Position numbers and translations under genes: made by a program | The notes under the pieces: model-generated | Databases searched by the model: none | Told to the model about the DNA's origin: nothing | The model's input: the letters and a program-made list of their open reading frames with translations, nothing else | Part shown: in pieces, positions 11,024-18,673 of the stretch | How the letters are laid out: each line of letters opens with the position of its first letter | Position numbering within the stretch: the stretch's first letter is position 1 | NCBI GenBank assembly: GCA_944383915.1 | Contig: CALWRJ010000013.1 | Span: 1-64,000, forward strand | Source: an uncultured Clostridia bacterium | Lineage (GTDB): Bacteria > Bacillota > Clostridia > Christensenellales > UBA1242 | Direction: 5' to 3' | DNA: 64,000 nucleotides

Positions 11024-11380
11024 TTGTTTTTTTGCGTGAGATTTAGTTGTAGTAGTTTTAGTCTCTTTTTTAGCGTCTTGTTCGCCTTCGTCATCATACT
11101 CATCATTTTCTGCTTCGTCCTCCTCGTCACTTTCATCGTTTTCATCATTCGATTCGTTTTCTTTTTCTTTCTTTTTAGGCTCATAAACACGACCTTTTTT
11201 AATAGGAAGGGCAATTAATGAGTATATTGCGCAAATTCCTATTATACAGTAAAGAAACCTGCTTACAAAGTGTGCTTGACTTCCAAATATTCCAGCAATT
11301 ATGTCAAATTGGAATAAACCTATACAAAACCAGTTAATTCCACCAAAAATAACTATTAAATAGGCAATTAAGTTAAACAT
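11012..11380 (-). CDS. DUF378-type small membrane protein with acidic/basic tail
   Basis: A 122-aa protein. The N-terminal half matches the DUF378 pattern (GGINWFCIGLFQFDIIAGIFG) with two membrane spans near residues 4-24 and 40-60. The C-terminal half is a charged cytoplasmic tail: a Glu/Asp-rich run, then KETKTTTTKSHAKKQKRH. The ATG at 11380 is chosen because AGGAGT lies upstream (complement of 11391-11396); an earlier ATG would precede this site. The function of DUF378 is unknown. The gene converges on rpoC. Confidence 0.75.
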   Translation of the reverse strand: MFNLIAYLIVIFGGINWFCIGLFQFDIIAGIFGSQAHFVSRFLYCIIGICAIYSLIALPIKKGRVYEPKKKEKENESNDENDESDEEDEAENDEYDDEGEQDAKKETKTTTTKSHAKKQKRH

Positions 11381-11479
11381 TGTAATTAATACTCCTTTAT
11401 CAGTTATAAATTGCACTATAAAGACAAAATTTATTCATTATGAGCAAAAATCTAACTAAAAAAATACCAACTTTTTAAT

Positions 11480-11516
11480 TTCGACAAAAAATACTAATTT
11501 CGACAAATTTACGACA
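11480..11516. promoter_or_regulatory. Three Spo0A-box-like sites upstream of spo0A
   Basis: TTCGACA at 11480-11486 and 11499-11505 and TACGACA at 11510-11516 match or nearly match the 0A box (TGTCGAA read on the other strand). They lie 30-65 bp before the spo0A -35 box, as expected for autoregulation. Confidence 0.7.
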
Positions 11517-11546
11517 AAAATTTCGTTAATGCAATATTCAATTTTA

Positions 11547-11576
11547 TTGATTTAGATGTGTTTGGTGTACTATACT
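11547..11576 (+). promoter_or_regulatory. spo0A promoter
   Basis: TTGATT (11547-11552), an 18-bp spacer and TATACT (11571-11576), 31 nt before the spo0A ATG. A sigma-H contribution cannot be judged from sequence alone. Confidence 0.65.
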
Positions 11577-11606
11577 TTATTTGCAATAAATAATAAGGAG
11601 AAAAAA

Positions 11607-12401
11607 ATGGAAAAACTCAAAATTGCAATTATCGATGATAGTCAACAAATGAAAAAGAATATCGAGGAACATTTTTTAAACAGTGATAAATATGAAGTAG
11701 TTTTAGAAACGGGAGATGGGGCAACAGCAACGGAAAATTTAAAAAAATCAAACGCAGATGTTGTGTTACTCGATTTGGTGTTGCCTAATAGAGACGGACT
11801 TGCCGTTTTGAGTGAAATAATGGCGATGGAACACGCTCCAAAGGTTATTATTACAACCGCTCTTGTTGGTGATAGTTTTATACATAGCGCTATGCAACTA
11901 GGTGCTAGTGACTATGTAGTAAAACCTTTTGACCTTGACCTTATGGACAAAAAAATTGATGCTGTTAAGAATGGTGGAATAAGGCGAGATGGTAATATTC
12001 AAGAAAAAGTTGATAAGTTAGTTGAACACTATTCCCAGAAACCTGTTAGAAATAGAAATCTAGACGAACGCATCAGTAATATATTTATTACCGTAGGAAT
12101 TCCCGCGCATATTAAAGGCTATCAATTTTTACGCGAAGCAATAAAAATGGCAGTAGATAGCCCCGATATTGTAAATAGTATAACAAAGAAATTGTACCCA
12201 AGTATTGCAGAAAAGTTTGATACTAGCCCGAGTAAAGTTGAGCGCGCCATAAGACACGCAATCGAAGTTGCTTGGAATAGGGGAAAGATAGAAAATATAA
12301 ATAACGTGTTTGGACTTCAAGTTTATGGCACAAATGAAAAGCCAACAAATGGCGAATTTATAGCACTAGTTGCCGATAAAATGATAATAGAAGGGTGCTA
12401 A
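11607..12401 (+). CDS. spo0A: Sporulation transcription factor Spo0A
   Basis: A 264-aa response regulator and the master switch for entry into sporulation. The receiver domain has the acidic pair D10/D11, the phosphorylated Asp56 (VVLLDLVLP) and Lys107 (VVKPF). The C-terminal Spo0A DNA-binding domain is diagnostic: GIPAHIKGYQFLREAI, then the helix-turn-helix SPSKVERAIRHAIEVAW. The start is ATG at 11607 with AAGGAG seven bases upstream; in-frame codons further upstream precede the promoter and are rejected. Three 0A boxes upstream suggest autoregulation. Its presence places the organism in an endospore-forming lineage, though not necessarily still sporulating. Confidence 0.97.
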   Translation: MEKLKIAIIDDSQQMKKNIEEHFLNSDKYEVVLETGDGATATENLKKSNADVVLLDLVLPNRDGLAVLSEIMAMEHAPKVIITTALVGDSFIHSAMQLGASDYVVKPFDLDLMDKKIDAVKNGGIRRDGNIQEKVDKLVEHYSQKPVRNRNLDERISNIFITVGIPAHIKGYQFLREAIKMAVDSPDIVNSITKKLYPSIAEKFDTSPSKVERAIRHAIEVAWNRGKIENINNVFGLQVYGTNEKPTNGEFIALVADKMIIEGC

Positions 12402-12496
12402 AAGAAAATTTTTTAGAAAAAATGTATATTTTTAGTTTACTTTTTTATAAATACTATATATAATAAGAGCAAATTTTACGATTAGGAGATAGTATT

Positions 12497-13213
12497 GTGG
12501 AAAAGAAGATTGAATTTATTCGTTGCCCTAGATGTGAGTTAAACTTTATTAATAAATCAGATAAACTTTGTAGTGTTTGCAAAAAGGAGGTTGAGTCAGC
12601 TTTTAATAAAGATGACGAGTTGGAAGCAGACCTTTCATCACTTGAAATTTGTCCTATATGTAAGACAAATTATATTCGCGAGGACGAGGACTGTTGCGCA
12701 TCTTGTCAGCACGAAAGGGATATGGACAAATCTGACGATGACGATATGGATATAACGGAAAATTGGGACGATGACGATGACGACCGTGGTTTACCTATGG
12801 ACTCTGAGGACGAACTCGGGGAAATGGTAAACACAATCGATGTTGATGATTCGGATGATGGTCTTGGAGCGTTGGAGGATTTAGACTTGTCGATTCCGCT
12901 TGGCGAAGATATGGATTTCGAGGATATCGATGACGAGGACGAAGAGGACGAAAATGACGAGAATGACGAATTTGCCGATGATTTCGATGACGATGACTTT
13001 GACGATGACGACTTCGATGATGATGATGACGATTATGACGAGGAAGACGACGAGGACGATGACGACTACGATGATGATTTTGACGATTTTGACGACTTTG
13101 ATGATGATGACGACTACGATGATGATTTCGATGACGATGACTTTGACGATGACGAGGAGAACGATGACGAGGAGGACGAAAACAAAAAGTCTAAAAAGAA
13201 AAAAACTAAATAG
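12497..13213 (+). CDS. Zinc-ribbon protein with very long Asp-rich tail
   Basis: A 238-aa protein of unknown function. The first ~75 residues contain two four-Cys zinc ribbons (RCPRCEL...LCSVCKK and ICPICKT...CCASCQH). The rest is extraordinarily acidic, mostly Asp/Glu with spaced Phe or Tyr, then a basic end KKSKKKKTK. The underlying DNA is a GAT/GAC-type low-complexity tract at about 12960-13180. The start is GTG at 12497 with AGGAG eight bases upstream. It follows spo0A by 95 nt and has its own terminator. The tail recalls acidic RNAP-binding or nucleic-acid-mimicking proteins such as the delta subunit, but no delta HARE domain is present. Confidence 0.75.
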   Translation: MEKKIEFIRCPRCELNFINKSDKLCSVCKKEVESAFNKDDELEADLSSLEICPICKTNYIREDEDCCASCQHERDMDKSDDDDMDITENWDDDDDDRGLPMDSEDELGEMVNTIDVDDSDDGLGALEDLDLSIPLGEDMDFEDIDDEDEEDENDENDEFADDFDDDDFDDDDFDDDDDDYDEEDDEDDDDYDDDFDDFDDFDDDDDYDDDFDDDDFDDDEENDDEEDENKKSKKKKTK

Positions 13214-13225
13214 TATAATAAAAAG

Positions 13226-13250
13226 TAGTCTAATAAATAGACTATTTTTT
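13226..13250 (+). terminator. Terminator of the acidic zinc-ribbon gene
   Basis: TAGTCTA (13226-13232), loop ATAAA, TAGACTA (13238-13244), then six T residues. Confidence 0.85.
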
Positions 13251-13343
13251 CTTTTATAATTTTATATATTCAAGTTTAAAAACAAAGTTAATGTAACTTT
13301 TAAAACAACATTAAAAATTTTAGTTATTAAAAAATAGAAAAAC

Positions 13344-13379
13344 AAAAGATAGTGAATGTAACAAATCACTATCTTTTTT
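13344..13379. terminator. Bidirectional terminator of the AAAAGATAGTGA family, copy 1
   Basis: AAAAGATAGTGA (13344-13355) and TCACTATCTTTT (13366-13377) form a near-perfect stem with T-runs on both strands. It serves the minus-strand gene at 13414. The same stem recurs at 28212 and 56909. Confidence 0.8.
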
Positions 13380-13413
13380 ATTAGTTTAAATTAATTTATA
13401 AATAACGTTGTTC

Positions 13414-13872
13414 TTAAAAGGAGCACTCTCTTACAGCACCTTGACTTTTAACCGTTTTAGACTGCGAGTTAATGTTTTTAGATTGCGTATTTTGCTTTGA
13501 AAAATGTTTTTCTAAAACTTCATTTTTAACATATTCTGCATACTTTTCGTTCGCTTCAATCATTAGATTGTTATAGTCCTTATTTATATCAATTGAAGTT
13601 ATCGGTCGGTCAACAAGTCTGGATAGGGTATCAATAAATATAGAGTAATCAACAATTAATGTGTCCATTTCTTTTAGTTGGTGGTAAGCCATATTTGCGT
13701 CACGCTGAAGCCACCAAGGGTTGTTTTGCTCGGTGTATTTGTCCATCATAGTTACGCAAGTTGCGAGATTTTCCTCAATGTAACGATTGCATGCGTGGAC
13801 ATCGCCCTTAAAAGTAGTGTTAATTTGCGACCTTACAAAAGTAATAAAATAACTAATGTTTGCACTTTCCAT
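13414..13872 (-). CDS. Hypothetical protein, 152 aa
   Basis: Not recognised. The ATG at 13872 is preceded by GAGGTG. The sequence is mainly helical and soluble, with a conserved-looking NNPWWLQRDANMAYHQLKEMD segment near residues 50-70 and a Ser/Gln/Lys-rich C-terminal tail ending ECSF. No signal peptide or membrane span. It is read toward its own terminator at 13344 and lies in an islet of two minus-strand orphan genes between the acidic zinc-ribbon gene and the DUF362 gene. Confidence 0.65.
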   Translation of the reverse strand: MESANISYFITFVRSQINTTFKGDVHACNRYIEENLATCVTMMDKYTEQNNPWWLQRDANMAYHQLKEMDTLIVDYSIFIDTLSRLVDRPITSIDINKDYNNLMIEANEKYAEYVKNEVLEKHFSKQNTQSKNINSQSKTVKSQGAVRECSF

Positions 13873-13941
13873 TTTTACACCTCAATCTTTTGTACTAGAT
13901 AAATTTTAACACCGACAATTTTACTTGGCAAGCAAATTTAA

Positions 13942-14223
13942 TTAACTTTTACCTTTTTCTTTATGGGAATTTTCGTCAAAAATTTCTACTATCATTTTAT
14001 CAAAATTCACTTGCTCAACAAAATCTATAGGCTTAAAAACTGTATTGTTAAATTCGTCCAAGTGTGATAAATGCTTTTTTAATATAATTGGCGTAGGCTC
14101 GTCTAGGGTGTTGCAAATATCCTCTAAATACTCGTGCATTGCATCTAAATTAAATCGCTCAGGCGCGTATACTAAGTCCTTTTTTATTTTTTCGCCATCA
14201 ATAGTTCTAATCCAAATTTTCAT
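13942..14223 (-). CDS. Hypothetical protein, 93 aa, probably leaderless
   Basis: Not recognised. The product starts MKIWIRTIDGEKI and is a small soluble protein with an acidic C-terminal half. The ATG at 14223 has no Shine-Dalgarno site. Instead, an extended -10 box lies exactly six bases upstream (feature 14230-14258), so transcription should begin at or next to the ATG. A longer start adding MLWYYSL would lie inside the promoter and is rejected. Confidence 0.65.
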   Translation of the reverse strand: MKIWIRTIDGEKIKKDLVYAPERFNLDAMHEYLEDICNTLDEPTPIILKKHLSHLDEFNNTVFKPIDFVEQVNFDKMIVEIFDENSHKEKGKS

Positions 14224-14229
14224 AAGACT

Positions 14230-14258
14230 ATAATACCACAACAAGTTTATTTAATCAA
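14230..14258 (-). promoter_or_regulatory. Promoter giving a leaderless mRNA for the 13942-14223 gene
   Basis: On the minus strand TTGATT, a 17-bp spacer and TATTAT, preceded by TGG (extended -10). Six bases separate the -10 box from the ATG. Confidence 0.65.
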
Positions 14259-14286
14259 ATAATTTTAATAAAAAGTTTGTAAATTA

Positions 14287-14316
14287 TTCGACAAATTTCT
14301 CTTAATGTTTTATAAT
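14287..14316 (+). promoter_or_regulatory. Promoter with Spo0A box overlapping the -35 element
   Basis: TTCGACA (14287-14293) matches the 0A box and contains the -35 hexamer TCGACA. It is followed by a 17-bp spacer and TATAAT (14311-14316). This geometry resembles Spo0A-activated sigma-A promoters. It drives the DUF362 gene. Confidence 0.55.
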
Positions 14317-14342
14317 AATATAAAGAATTAAGAGAGGTATTT

Positions 14343-15551
14343 ATGGAAAAAATTTCTTTAATAAAATGTGATAATTACAATCAAGATATAGTAGATAACG
14401 CAGTAAAAAAAGCAGTTGATTTGCTAGGTGGAATTAATAATTTTGTAAAAAGTGGACAGACTGTTGTCTTAAAGGCTAATTTATTAATGAAATGCAGTGT
14501 GGAAAAATGTGCTACCACGCACCCAAGCGTTATTGAGGCTGTCGGGAAACTTGTAAAAGAAGCAGGAGCAAAGCGTATAATAATTGCTGATAGTGCTGGC
14601 GGACCATTTACCGAAGGTTATATGAATAGCATTTATAAGTCTAGTGGCGTTGTTGAAATTGCCGAGCGTTGCGGTTTTGAATTAAATCAAGACTTTTCAA
14701 GTTTTAGCGTAGATATGCCAAGCGCAAAGGTAGGGAAGCGTTTTTTAATATGTAACTGCTTGCAAGAAGCCGATGTTATTATAAACATTAGTAAATTAAA
14801 GACGCACTCGTTTACAGGCTATACAAACGCCCTAAAAAATATGTTTGGCGCTATTCCAGGGCTAAGCAAAGTTGAAATGCACGGTCAGTTCCGTACACTT
14901 GATGTTTTTGGCGATTTCATCTTTGATATTTGGGACTATTTTGGCTCTAAAATTGCCTTAAATATAACCGATGCTGTTATGGCAATGGAAGGGGCAGGAC
15001 CATCAAATGGTACACCCCGTAAAGTTGGCGCTATTCTAGCGGGCGTTAATCCCGTTGCGGTCGATGTAGTAAGCATAAAATTAATGAATGCAGAACCTAA
15101 AAGTATGCCATTCATTGAAACGGGTATTTTGCGCAACAAAATCGATAATAATCTTTCTGTTGAAGTGCTTGGTGATAATGTAGACGATTGCATTGTAAAA
15201 GATTTTAAAAAAGTCGAGATAAATAGATACAAGCCATTAGCAAACTATGTGCCACAAAGTATGCAAAATTTTGTGCATCAAGTAATGACGCAACGCCCTG
15301 TAATTAGTAAGAAAAAATGCAAGGGTTGTAAAAAGTGTTTTGAACATTGCCCTATGAAAGCAATTTCTATGGTAGAATATAAAAAAGGCGAACCACCAAA
15401 GGCAAAAATTGATTATACAAAATGTATTCGTTGCTATTGTTGTCAAGAGTTGTGCCCGTTTGGTGTTGTCAAAATTAAGTCCGGCATCATATATAAATTA
15501 ATACATTTAGGCGGAAAAAAGAAAATCAAAAATACGGACAAAAAGGACTAA
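14343..15551 (+). CDS. DUF362 domain protein with C-terminal 2x[4Fe-4S] ferredoxin domain
   Basis: A 402-aa protein. Residues 1-~300 match DUF362 (VVLKANLL, KTHSFTGYTNALKNMFGAIPG, DAVMAMEGAGPSNGTP). The C terminus carries two ferredoxin motifs, CKGCKKCFEHCP and CIRCYCCQELCP, which should bind two [4Fe-4S] clusters. An electron-transfer role is likely but the reaction is unknown. The start is ATG at 14343 with GAGAGG eight bases upstream. It lies directly before greA with separate promoters. A possible Spo0A-controlled promoter precedes it. Confidence 0.88.
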   Translation: MEKISLIKCDNYNQDIVDNAVKKAVDLLGGINNFVKSGQTVVLKANLLMKCSVEKCATTHPSVIEAVGKLVKEAGAKRIIIADSAGGPFTEGYMNSIYKSSGVVEIAERCGFELNQDFSSFSVDMPSAKVGKRFLICNCLQEADVIINISKLKTHSFTGYTNALKNMFGAIPGLSKVEMHGQFRTLDVFGDFIFDIWDYFGSKIALNITDAVMAMEGAGPSNGTPRKVGAILAGVNPVAVDVVSIKLMNAEPKSMPFIETGILRNKIDNNLSVEVLGDNVDDCIVKDFKKVEINRYKPLANYVPQSMQNFVHQVMTQRPVISKKKCKGCKKCFEHCPMKAISMVEYKKGEPPKAKIDYTKCIRCYCCQELCPFGVVKIKSGIIYKLIHLGGKKKIKNTDKKD

Positions 15552-15556
15552 TTTTC

Positions 15557-15585
15557 TTGACTTTTTCCACTATTTATGATAGAAT
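15557..15585 (+). promoter_or_regulatory. greA promoter
   Basis: TTGACT (15557-15562), a 17-bp spacer and TAGAAT (15580-15585) with an extended TGA before the -10 box. Confidence 0.75.
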
Positions 15586-15622
15586 TTTCGCCATAGTTAG
15601 AATTTAAGGAGACTAAAATAAA

Positions 15623-16099
15623 ATGGAAAAAGAAATAGTTGTTACCGAAGAAGGTTTAAAACAATTAAAAGATAGATTAGAGTACTTGATTAAGGAGAAA
15701 CGCCCCGAAGTTATCCAAAAAATCGGTGTTGCTCGTAGTTATGGTGATTTAAGTGAAAATGGTGAATACCAAGCTGCTCGTGAGGAGCAGGCTAACATCG
15801 AGTCCGAAATTATGGAAATCGAGGAAAAACTTCGCCACATAAAAATTATAAACGATAAAGATATAGATACAAGTGTTGTAAGCCTTGGCTGTACTGTAAA
15901 AATTCACGATTTAAAGTTTGACGAAATAATGACATATAAAATCGTAGGTAGTACGGAATCAGACCCTGTAAATGGACTTTTAAGCAACGAAAGCCCAGCT
16001 GGTAAAGCTTTAATCGGCGCAAGAGTAGGCGACACTGTTACTTATAAATCAGTAAATATGGGCGATATCCAACTTAAAGTTCTCGAAATCAAAGCATAA
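15623..16099 (+). CDS. greA: Transcription elongation factor GreA
   Basis: 158 aa, the usual GreA length. GreA enters the RNA polymerase secondary channel and stimulates cleavage of backtracked RNA. The N-terminal coiled coil carries the hallmark ARSYGDLSENGEYQAAREEQ around residues 43-62, including the catalytic acidic residues at its tip. The C-terminal globular domain ends GDIQLKVLEIKA. AAGGAG precedes the ATG by 10 nt. It has its own promoter and terminator, so it is monocistronic. Confidence 0.97.
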   Translation: MEKEIVVTEEGLKQLKDRLEYLIKEKRPEVIQKIGVARSYGDLSENGEYQAAREEQANIESEIMEIEEKLRHIKIINDKDIDTSVVSLGCTVKIHDLKFDEIMTYKIVGSTESDPVNGLLSNESPAGKALIGARVGDTVTYKSVNMGDIQLKVLEIKA

Positions 16100-16105
16100 A
16101 TGAAA

Positions 16106-16134
16106 AATCTCTAGCAAAGGTTAGAGATTTTTTG
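16106..16134 (+). terminator. greA terminator
   Basis: AATCTCTA (16106-16113) and TTAGAGATT (16121-16129) followed by TTTTTG. Confidence 0.85.
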
Positions 16135-16312
16135 TTTTATAATGTTTGTAACTTTTGATATAATGTTTTAATATAAATTTAAAAATTATTTTTAATATTT
16201 CAATAAACCGAGATTTATATAAGCACCGCAAAATTTATTTTTTGTAGGTAATTTCAAAAATTAATTTTTTAATAAAACTTTGAAAAATTTTGCAGTTTAG
16301 TGTAATTTTATT

Positions 16313-16340
16313 TTGTATTTTATGAGTTTTAGTGTATACT
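16313..16340 (+). promoter_or_regulatory. Promoter upstream of the G-tract ORF and surface protein
   Basis: TTGTAT (16313-16318), a 16-bp spacer and TATACT (16335-16340). It is the only convincing promoter I find before the BspA-like gene, so the transcript would cross the G tract. A 9-bp inverted repeat (GCAAAATTT at 16228-16236, AAATTTTGC at 16285-16293) lies just upstream. Confidence 0.6.
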
Positions 16341-16414
16341 ATTTTTATAAAATAAACAATAAAAGGGGAATAAATTATGTTAAAATTGCAAATTTCCCCT
16401 TCCCAAATTTCTCT

Positions 16415-16425
16415 GGGGGGGGGGG
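16415..16425 (+). repeat. Homopolymer tract of 11 G
   Basis: An uninterrupted G11, exceptional in this AT-rich sequence. CCCCTTCCC at 16396-16404 could fold onto it using G-U pairs. Such tracts change length by replication slippage. Confidence 0.9.
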
Positions 16426-16428
16426 CGC

Positions 16429-16477
16429 TTAAATAGCCTAAAAATACTTGTTTTAAGGCACTCCAAAGGCTATTTAA
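16429..16477. repeat. 11-bp inverted repeat right after the G tract
   Basis: TTAAATAGCCT (16429-16439) and AGGCTATTTAA (16467-16477) are perfect complements around a 27-nt loop, starting three bases after the G tract. A slippery tract followed by a stem is also the layout of recoding sites. Two imperfect ~35-nt tandem units follow at about 16485-16560 (AATACCACTACAAATACAG and AACACTACTATAAATGCAG begin them). Confidence 0.75.
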
Positions 16478-16782
16478 CCGCACAAAATACCACTACAAAT
16501 ACAGGGTATTTACCACTCCCAAACACTACTATAAATGCAGAGAATTTCTCACCCCAAAACATCAAAAATTTAATAAAAAACAAATGCATTTGTTTTAATT
16601 TTTCGCAACTAATTTTAAGTAAAAACAAAGACAAAAACCTAATGCAAAAACTAGGTTGTTTTTCTGTATTTTTAAATAAAATAAAAAACTTTTACACCCT
16701 TTTTAATTGTTTGCAAAATAACATAAAACCCTTTAGCGCAATCCCTTGCACTTTTTTGCATTTTCAATGGAGGTGCGTATAA

Positions 16783-18552
16783 ATGGCAGTAAAAGAAATA
16801 TTTAAAAAATATAAACTATACATAATGCTTTGTATAATCACCCTAGTTTTAATAGCGGGCGGTGTAATACTAGGTGCTTCTCTATCCAATGATACTAAAC
16901 AACCTGCAAGTGCGGATACAACAGATATTTACATAAAAACAGACGGTACTACTGCAACTTCAAGTGACTATGATTATAGTTTAGGTGTTTCTTATGTGAG
17001 TGGCTCAGGTGTTTGCCGTCTTAACAACATTTATTACTATAGTACTTCAGTACCAACAACCTTAGTAATTCCTGATAGTGTTACAATAAGCGGAGCATCT
17101 TATGAAATCACAACAATGAATAACAGTATTTCATCTAGTGGTGGAGTATTTTATTCAGTACGATCTCATATAACAGAAGTAACTTTACCTAGCGGACTTA
17201 CTTATATAGGAACTTATGCGTTTGGTGATTGTAGTAATTTAACATTAGTAACAATCCCTGATAGTGTAACCAGTATAGGAAATTCTACGTTTTATAATTG
17301 TACCAGTTTAACCTCGGTAACAATACCAGACAGTGTTACAAGCATAGGAAGTCAAGCGTTTTTTCTATGCATTGGTTTAACCTCGGTAACCATACCTTCT
17401 AGTGTAATTAGTATAGGAAGGTTTGCGTTTTATGTGTGTTACGATTTAACTTCAGTATACTTTTATAATGATATGTCAACATCAAACATAGACTCATCTG
17501 CTTTTACAAATGGTGACTCCAATGTAACATATTATTTTAAAGACCAAGCAAGTTTAGATTATGTAACTAATAATTTAAGTTCTGGTTATTTCACAAATAC
17601 AAATTTCCAACTTATGCAATGGAATGTAACAGTAAATTGTAACGAAAAAGCTGGTTCTTTAAACTATACTGAACCAAGTGAAATTACAAAGGGTACTGAA
17701 ATAACAGCAACAGTTACACCAAATGAAAATGTCGAATTTTTATATTGGGAAGTAAAAGTAAATCAAAATGGCACGCAAATAGTTAATGAGCAAATAGAAA
17801 GCACTACACTAAATTATACAATAACAGATTGTGGAGAATACACCTTTACCGCTGTGTTTGATATTGGAGTTACTATTACATCACTTAATGGCGGTATAGA
17901 ATTTTCAATCACTCGTGAGGCTAATGATATGATAATACATAGTTATGTAATACAAATGAACAGTGGTTATTATATCAACGGCATATACGCCACTAACACC
18001 ACAACACAACCAACAACAGACGATTTTACTAACATCAAATCAATAGACGGCTATTTACCAAACGATTATAGCACCGCAATACACTATATAACCAACACCA
18101 CAGGCACACAACTAATATTCGAAATATACAACATAGGCGAGCCCTTCACAATCTACCTAGACTTTATAACTACCGCCCAAAACTTCAAAGCAGGTGGTTC
18201 AATAGAAGGCATAGCAGTATCAGTACAATATCAAGGGAGTGATACAGACATAAACCTTGCAGTAGTAGGCAGTGCTAAAATACTCGGTTATACTACCACA
18301 AACGGACTAGAAACAGTTAATGTAGTAGCCCAAGAATACACCGGTTACACCTTCTTAGGCTGGCAAGTAGATGGTGAGTACGTAACCTACCAAGACGAAG
18401 GCGGACAAACAATCACCCTTCAAGGTTACGACTACATCAGCGCTAGCATACCTTTATCCGTAATAGACGGTAAACAAGTAGTAGCAGTCTTTACTTCAAC
18501 CGCAAACTCAAATAACGGACAAACAGATAGCGGAAATCACGATTTTAATTAA
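16783..18552 (+). CDS. BspA-like leucine-rich-repeat surface protein with InlB-type repeats
   Basis: A 589-aa exported protein. Residues 12-33 form a signal peptide or membrane anchor, with a possible cleavage after SADT. Residues ~130-235 hold four or five LRR_5/BspA units (consensus LTSVTIPDSVTSIG..AF..C). Two beta-rich regions follow: ~275-360 (TATVTPNENVEFLYWEV) and ~480-575 (GYTFLGWQVDGEYV), both like divergent InlB B-repeats or Flg_new modules. There is no LPXTG sorting signal; the end is NGQTDSGNHDFN. Such proteins are adhesins or surface displays. GGAGG (16769-16773) precedes the ATG at 16783. The C terminus and terminator resemble the remnant at 42549. Confidence 0.88.
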   Translation: MAVKEIFKKYKLYIMLCIITLVLIAGGVILGASLSNDTKQPASADTTDIYIKTDGTTATSSDYDYSLGVSYVSGSGVCRLNNIYYYSTSVPTTLVIPDSVTISGASYEITTMNNSISSSGGVFYSVRSHITEVTLPSGLTYIGTYAFGDCSNLTLVTIPDSVTSIGNSTFYNCTSLTSVTIPDSVTSIGSQAFFLCIGLTSVTIPSSVISIGRFAFYVCYDLTSVYFYNDMSTSNIDSSAFTNGDSNVTYYFKDQASLDYVTNNLSSGYFTNTNFQLMQWNVTVNCNEKAGSLNYTEPSEITKGTEITATVTPNENVEFLYWEVKVNQNGTQIVNEQIESTTLNYTITDCGEYTFTAVFDIGVTITSLNGGIEFSITREANDMIIHSYVIQMNSGYYINGIYATNTTTQPTTDDFTNIKSIDGYLPNDYSTAIHYITNTTGTQLIFEIYNIGEPFTIYLDFITTAQNFKAGGSIEGIAVSVQYQGSDTDINLAVVGSAKILGYTTTNGLETVNVVAQEYTGYTFLGWQVDGEYVTYQDEGGQTITLQGYDYISASIPLSVIDGKQVVAVFTSTANSNNGQTDSGNHDFN

Positions 18553-18577
18553 AAAAATTTACCTCACATTAAAAAAT

Positions 18578-18603
18578 CTCACTTCAAACGAAGTGAGTTT
18601 TTT
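18578..18603 (+). terminator. Terminator of the surface-protein gene
   Basis: CTCACTTC (18578-18585), loop AAAC, GAAGTGAG (18590-18597), then TTTTTT. Nearly the same 3' flank and hairpin recur at 43364. Confidence 0.88.
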
Positions 18604-18673
18604 AATAAATTAGGAATTAGAAATTAAGGAAGGAATATATAATTATATTATTTTAGATACTAACTCCGTAACT

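Larger units (their letters stand above)
16377..16782 (+). pseudogene. Out-of-phase ORF with G11 tract, candidate phase-variable or frameshifted gene
   Basis: An ATG at 16377 has a good ribosome-binding site (AAAAGGGG, 16361-16368). As given, the frame runs MLKLQISPSQISLGGGALK and stops at 16434-16436 just after the G11 tract. Removing one G, or adding two, joins it to a frame open from 16426 to a TAA at 16780-16782, giving 134 residues. Of 21 stop triplets in 16426-16782, only the terminal one lies in this frame, which is unlikely by chance. The encoded part is Asn/Lys/Leu-rich, almost lacks Asp/Glu and matches nothing I know. The TAA touches the next gene's ATG, suggesting translational coupling. 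It may instead be a sequencing indel or non-coding. Confidence 0.45.

Noticed and set aside
10993..11218. Lys/Met-rich frame opposite or overlapping the DUF378 tail
   Set aside because: It is a shifted reading of the charged tail of the DUF378 protein.
12900..13259. 119-aa Met/Thr-rich frame inside the acidic-tail gene
   Set aside because: It is the shifted reading of GATGAC-type repeats; the Asp-rich frame has the start signal and zinc ribbons.
16228..16293. Invertible promoter flanked by the GCAAAATTT/AAATTTTGC repeat
   Set aside because: The repeat is only 9 bp, the promoter lies outside it and no invertase gene is near.
16235..16483. 82-aa minus-strand frame crossing the C tract
   Set aside because: It starts at a GTG inside the palindrome without a ribosome-binding site and has no recognisable domain. 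The plus-strand frame has a promoter and Shine-Dalgarno site.
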